Source: Parcubacteria group bacterium RIFCSPHIGHO2_01_FULL_47_10b
GTDB taxonomy: Bacteria > Patescibacteriota > Minisyncoccia > 2-01-FULL-47-10
NCBI GenBank assembly: GCA_001824325.1
Contig: MHXC01000018.1
Span: forward strand, 3,475-12,564
Reading direction: 5' to 3'
DNA length: 9,090 bases
Shown here: one piece after another, positions 6,738 through 9,090 of the stretch
Numbering within the stretch: the stretch's first letter is position 1
How the letters are laid out: every line of letters begins with the position of its first letter
Program-made: the position numbers and the translations under genes
Notes under the pieces: generated by a model
Database searches by the model: none
The model's input: the letters and a program-made list of their open reading frames with translations, nothing else
What the model was told of the DNA's origin: nothing

Positions 6738-6819
6738 GCCGGGGTGGTGAAATTGGCAGACACGCATGGTTTAGGACCATGTGCCGCAAGGCTTGTGGGT
6801 TCAAGTCCCTCCCCCGGCA
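6738..6819 (+). tRNA. tRNA-Leu (anticodon UAG)
   Basis: This is an 82-nt class II tRNA reading CUN leucine codons. The acceptor stem GCCGGGG/CCCCGGC (6738-6744/6812-6818) is perfect, and the discriminator is A6819, as expected for leucine. The D stem is GTG/CAC (6747-6749/6761-6763). The anticodon stem CATGG/CCATG (6765-6769/6777-6781) closes the loop TTTAGGA, with anticodon TAG at 6772-6774. The variable arm has GCC GCAA GGC (6783-6792). The T stem GTGGG/CCCTC (6795-6799/6807-6811) contains one U-U mismatch (6796/6810). CCA is not encoded, because TAG follows the discriminator base. Confidence 0.94.
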
Positions 6820-6852
6820 TAGAAATTCCTTTGTAGTTATAAACACATCACG

Positions 6853-6895
6853 GCAACTCAAAAAGGCCTTCTCGAGAGAGGCCTTTTTGAGTTGC
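6853..6895. terminator. Bidirectional rho-independent terminator at a convergent junction
   Basis: A perfect 16-bp inverted repeat has arms 6853-6868 and 6880-6895 around a short centre containing TCTCGAGA. Each arm holds a GGCC core flanked by a run of five A or T, giving AAAAAGGCC...GGCCTTTTT. A GC hairpin followed by a T run therefore forms whichever strand is transcribed. It sits between tRNA-Leu (plus strand) and the last pilin gene (minus strand), exactly where a shared terminator is expected. On the minus strand an additional T7 run (6906-6912) precedes the hairpin. Confidence 0.85.
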
Positions 6896-6917
6896 ATTGG
6901 TCAGCAAAAAAATATCA

Positions 6918-7328
6918 TCAAAATACCTCATCAGTCACGTTACTATCCTGTGTTACTAGGTTTGCAACAACCTGAACAATGCCCCATGCAAGAGCAACGA
7001 TTGCAATACCAATCGCAGCAAATGCAATTAGTTTAGATGCTGTTTTTGCCTTGTCAGTGCTACCTCCAGCCGTAATATACATCACTCCACCAACAATAAT
7101 CATCACAACACCAATTATCAAGGCAAACACCAAAAACCAGTTCGTCAAGTCCTTCAGTAAATCAAAGAGCTGTTGAATGGTTGTGATAGGTGGATTGGTG
7201 AAATCTCCAGGAGCCTTTCCAATAATATCCGAAGAAGATTCTGCAGCCAACACAGTCGGAAGGATTGAGAAACTGAACAGCGTCACACTTGTTGTAACGA
7301 ATGCGACAAACTTCTGTATATGATTCAT
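6918..7328 (-). CDS. Minimal two-helix pilin-like protein (type IV secretion pilin family)
   Basis: This 136-residue secreted/membrane protein begins with a signal peptide: positive MNHIQK, a hydrophobic core at residues 8-24, and a likely cleavage after VLA or VLAA (27-29). After a short Pro/Ser/Thr linker there are two membrane helices, about 63-86 and 97-122, joined by a tight polar turn YITAGGSTDKAKTAS (84-98). This signal peptide plus two-helix plan is that of VirB2/TrbC-like pilins, particularly the family often annotated 'T4SS pilin' or simply 'pilin' in Patescibacteria and Gram-positive bacteria. It would be the main building block of a conjugative or secretion pilus, or of a membrane channel. 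It is the last gene of the minus-strand run, 73 nt after the second pilin-like gene, and has the best ribosome binding site in the window. A high expression level is inferred from that, as expected of a major subunit. Confidence 0.75.
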   Translation of the reverse strand: MNHIQKFVAFVTTSVTLFSFSILPTVLAAESSSDIIGKAPGDFTNPPITTIQQLFDLLKDLTNWFLVFALIIGVVMIIVGGVMYITAGGSTDKAKTASKLIAFAAIGIAIVALAWGIVQVVANLVTQDSNVTDEVF

Positions 7329-7335
7329 CGTTTCT

Positions 7336-7343
7336 CACCTCCC
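7336..7343 (-). promoter_or_regulatory. Strong Shine-Dalgarno sequence for the minimal pilin gene
   Basis: Read on the minus strand, GGGAGGTG lies 7 nt before the ATG at 7328. It is the strongest ribosome binding site in the window and confirms the start codon. The plus-strand genes show nothing comparable. Confidence 0.8.
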
Positions 7344-7401
7344 TTCTGGCTTCTTTTTTCCTTGTACATATGCTTTTCCATTAACATACGCGTCATTCAC
7401 A

Positions 7402-8076
7402 TCACGTAACCACAGTATACACGAATTTTAATAATGGGTATAGGGACAACTCATCAATAATATCAATGCCGAAAAAGTTTCGAATGATCATAGTGACGCC
7501 CTTTGCAACCAACACTATGGCAAAGCCAATGACTGCCCAGGTTAATGCATGATGCGCTGACTCAATGCGCTGGCTGCTCCCGCCTGCCGTGATATACAAT
7601 ACGCCTGCCCACACTATTACCAGCGCCGTAATCGGAATCGCTAACCAAATAAGCCAGGTGGCAATATCGTCGATGAGTGCTGCTATAGTACACGCCCGCA
7701 AGGGATTTGGAATACAGATGACGCCGTCTTTCTTGCAGACTGGTTGATCTTTGCATGAACCAGCTCCAGAGCCATTTATAGCCGTCGTGTCAGTGGTCTT
7801 TGTGAACTTAACCTGCGCCTCTTGATTAATTCCTCCCTTCCCGTCTGGCACAGACTTCACATACGTATAGTCCCCTTTTTTGGACACTTGAGGCTCCGGA
7901 TCTTTATTTGGATCGCACTTGTCTTTATCTACAACTAAAGACTGATCCTTTGCAAAAATTTTGCAGAACGTCGTAGTGGTTTCGCCAGTTATGGCAAACG
8001 CCGCCCAGCTTCCACTAATGAAAATAGCAAGGGATACAATGAGGACGCTGATTCTTGGTAGTTGTACGTATGTCAT
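7402..8076 (-). CDS. Pilin-like two-helix membrane protein with cysteine-containing ectodomain
   Basis: The protein has 224 residues. An N-terminal hydrophobic segment (about 9-28, ending AAFA) looks like a signal peptide. Residues about 30-130 form a Lys/Asp/Thr-rich polar region with six cysteines (38, 54, 108, 114, 121, 129), which suggests disulfide bonds outside the membrane. The C-terminal third repeats the layout of the downstream 136-aa pilin: helix one about 139-163, the turn YITAGGSSQRIESA (161-174), helix two about 177-198, then a short tail. It is therefore a pilin-family member with an inserted ectodomain, perhaps a minor or tip subunit; the ectodomain fold is not recognised. Only 9 nt separate it from the preceding gene, and its ribosome binding site overlaps that gene's end, so the two are translationally coupled. 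The start is the ATG at 8076. Confidence 0.68.
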   Translation of the reverse strand: MTYVQLPRISVLIVSLAIFISGSWAAFAITGETTTTFCKIFAKDQSLVVDKDKCDPNKDPEPQVSKKGDYTYVKSVPDGKGGINQEAQVKFTKTTDTTAINGSGAGSCKDQPVCKKDGVICIPNPLRACTIAALIDDIATWLIWLAIPITALVIVWAGVLYITAGGSSQRIESAHHALTWAVIGFAIVLVAKGVTMIIRNFFGIDIIDELSLYPLLKFVYTVVT

Positions 8077-8085
8077 AATTTTTGC

Positions 8086-9090
8086 TCACTCCTCCAACCC
8101 CTCAATGGGACATTCCACTTGATGCCAGAATTGCGGGAATCGGCCGCCTGTAATTATCTCGGGATTAACGAAGAATAGAAACGCTGTGTTTATTATAATC
8201 CACGCCACATAGACAATCAAAGCGCCCTGGATGGTCTTGGTAATAAGGTCGAGGCCTTTCTTGCGCCGATCTGGGCTTGGACCAGACATTAGTATGATAA
8301 ATCCGCCAATGACAACGAATAATGCTGCCATAACTGGCACCAATAAAACCGTAATAAATCGCATGATATTACTACCAAGTTGGAAAAAGTGGCAAAATTG
8401 GCACGGGCAGTTCAGCTCATTGCCGTCGCTGTCAAATGCCCGTCCACACGGCACAATGGGAAGCCCAACGGCGTTTGATGCCTTGCATTGATACTTAGAG
8501 CCCTCATCAGGTACGCCAATTTGAGGATTCGTGCCTGGAGCAGCACCACCGTTATCGTCAGTGCCTTCATCTGTTTCAGCTTCTTCATCAGGTTCCTCTA
8601 TCGGATCCGCTGGCGGTTGCTCGATTATTTGTCGTATGTCACCACTCGAACACTGGATCGCCTCCCCCGACTCGAGCTCAAAACCTACGAGATACTGAAC
8701 TCTCAATGAAGTAACTTTTGTTTCCTTCAAAAATGCCTTCGTAAACGGCACGTCTATATAAAATTCATCACAGCCTTGTGCTTGACGCTTGGCAAGAGAA
8801 CTGCCCGAGTTCACTATATCAACATCTATTGCCTCGGGGCCCTTAAATATCTCACCTGGCACGGCTACCACAGTCCCATCATCTGTAAGCCCCTCGAATT
8901 TCCACTCACACGAAGTCGGAACATCAGCTAATGCCCCGGCAGCGCTTAGCTCATATTTTATAGTATCTCCAGCCCACGGCGTTCCAGTAATTATTACGAG
9001 CGCTTTGGTAAAATTTTCCGCACACCCGTCCGGCTCATTTGGCTCGCTCGTGTCTGTCTCAGTTTGCTCCCCTGTTGCCGCGTCAACCTC
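8086..9090 (-). CDS. Large pilin-like protein with long ectodomain and C-terminal two-helix module (5' end outside window)
   Basis: The frame is open from the TGA at 8086-8088 to the window edge, giving 334 visible residues. A GTG at 8871 lies in the middle of the domain and is not the start. Numbered from the window edge, residues 1-22 are a Thr/Glu/Pro-rich linker. Residues about 23-150 form a polar, beta-rich-looking domain with four cysteines (23, 61, 107, 147), possibly immunoglobulin-like. Residues about 155-197 are a highly acidic, Pro/Gly-rich linker (with EEPDEEAETDEGTDDN). Residues about 198-235 are cysteine-rich, ending in CPCQFC (228-233). Two membrane helices follow, about 245-270 and 284-308, joined by SGPSPDRRKKGLDLI, the counterpart of the YITAGGS turn in the two downstream proteins. 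A soluble tail with Cys327 ends the protein. This suggests a surface-exposed adhesin-like member of the pilin family. No enzyme motif is seen, and the exact role is unknown. Confidence 0.65.
   Translation of the reverse strand, partial: EVDAATGEQTETDTSEPNEPDGCAENFTKALVIITGTPWAGDTIKYELSAAGALADVPTSCEWKFEGLTDDGTVVAVPGEIFKGPEAIDVDIVNSGSSLAKRQAQGCDEFYIDVPFTKAFLKETKVTSLRVQYLVGFELESGEAIQCSSGDIRQIIEQPPADPIEEPDEEAETDEGTDDNGGAAPGTNPQIGVPDEGSKYQCKASNAVGLPIVPCGRAFDSDGNELNCPCQFCHFFQLGSNIMRFITVLLVPVMAALFVVIGGFIILMSGPSPDRRKKGLDLITKTIQGALIVYVAWIIINTAFLFFVNPEIITGGRFPQFWHQVECPIEGLEE
8089..8095 (-). promoter_or_regulatory. Ribosome binding site overlapping the end of the upstream gene
   Basis: On the minus strand GGAGGAG lies just before the stop codon of the large pilin-like gene and 12 nt before the ATG at 8076 of the 224-aa gene. 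The spacing is slightly long, but the match and position support translational coupling of the two genes. Confidence 0.6.

Noticed and set aside
6979..7176. Plus-strand ORF of 65 aa opposite the minimal pilin
   Set aside because: It is an antisense shadow of the helix-rich pilin gene, lacks a ribosome binding site and lies downstream of the terminator.
1..9090. CRISPR array, insertion sequence or replication origin
   Set aside because: No regularly spaced direct repeats, transposase motifs, terminal inverted repeats or DnaA-box clusters were seen by eye.

Overview
This window looks like a chromosome fragment from a Candidate Phyla Radiation (Patescibacteria) bacterium or a close relative. 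That is an inference from the gene families, not from a marker gene. The signs are a shortened valyl-tRNA synthetase, a PrsW-type membrane protease, an Hsp20 with an acidic N-terminal extension, a large VanW/PG-binding_4 protein, a run of two-helix pilin-like proteins, and tRNA genes without an encoded CCA. TGA serves as the stop codon of all three minus-strand genes and tryptophan is encoded by TGG. The window therefore does not use the code in which UGA means glycine.

Layout. Positions 1-282 hold the C-terminal end of a LAGLIDADG-type homing endonuclease cut by the window edge. A tRNA-Ser(GCU) follows at 309-392, with a good sigma70-like promoter lying inside the 3' end of the endonuclease gene. 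A run of plus-strand genes follows: an EamA/DMT transporter (440-1336), valS (1390-3546), a PrsW-like protease overlapping valS by 16 nt (3531-4325), an Hsp20 chaperone (4375-4923) and a membrane-anchored VanW-family protein (4946-6703). A tRNA-Leu(UAG) closes the plus-strand half (6738-6819), again with its promoter overlapping the end of the preceding gene. A 16-bp-arm bidirectional terminator (6853-6895) separates this half from the convergent minus strand.

The minus strand (9090 down to 6918) carries three consecutive pilin-like membrane proteins. They share a C-terminal two-helix module, with a recognisable YITAGGS-type turn in two of them. Their extracytoplasmic parts differ greatly: almost none in the 136-aa protein, about 100 residues with six cysteines in the 224-aa protein, and more than 230 residues with an acidic linker in the third. 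The third gene is open to the window edge, so its 5' end is outside the window.

How they may work together: the minus-strand set is best read as structural parts of a type IV secretion/pilus-like surface apparatus, with one minimal pilin and two versions carrying ectodomains. The plus-strand set combines translation (valS, two tRNAs) with envelope and stress functions (PrsW, Hsp20, VanW), but only the valS/prsW pair shows direct translational linkage. The pilin array is the most interesting part of the window. No CRISPR array, insertion sequence, rRNA or origin was seen, and no stretch longer than 300 bases lacks a gene.
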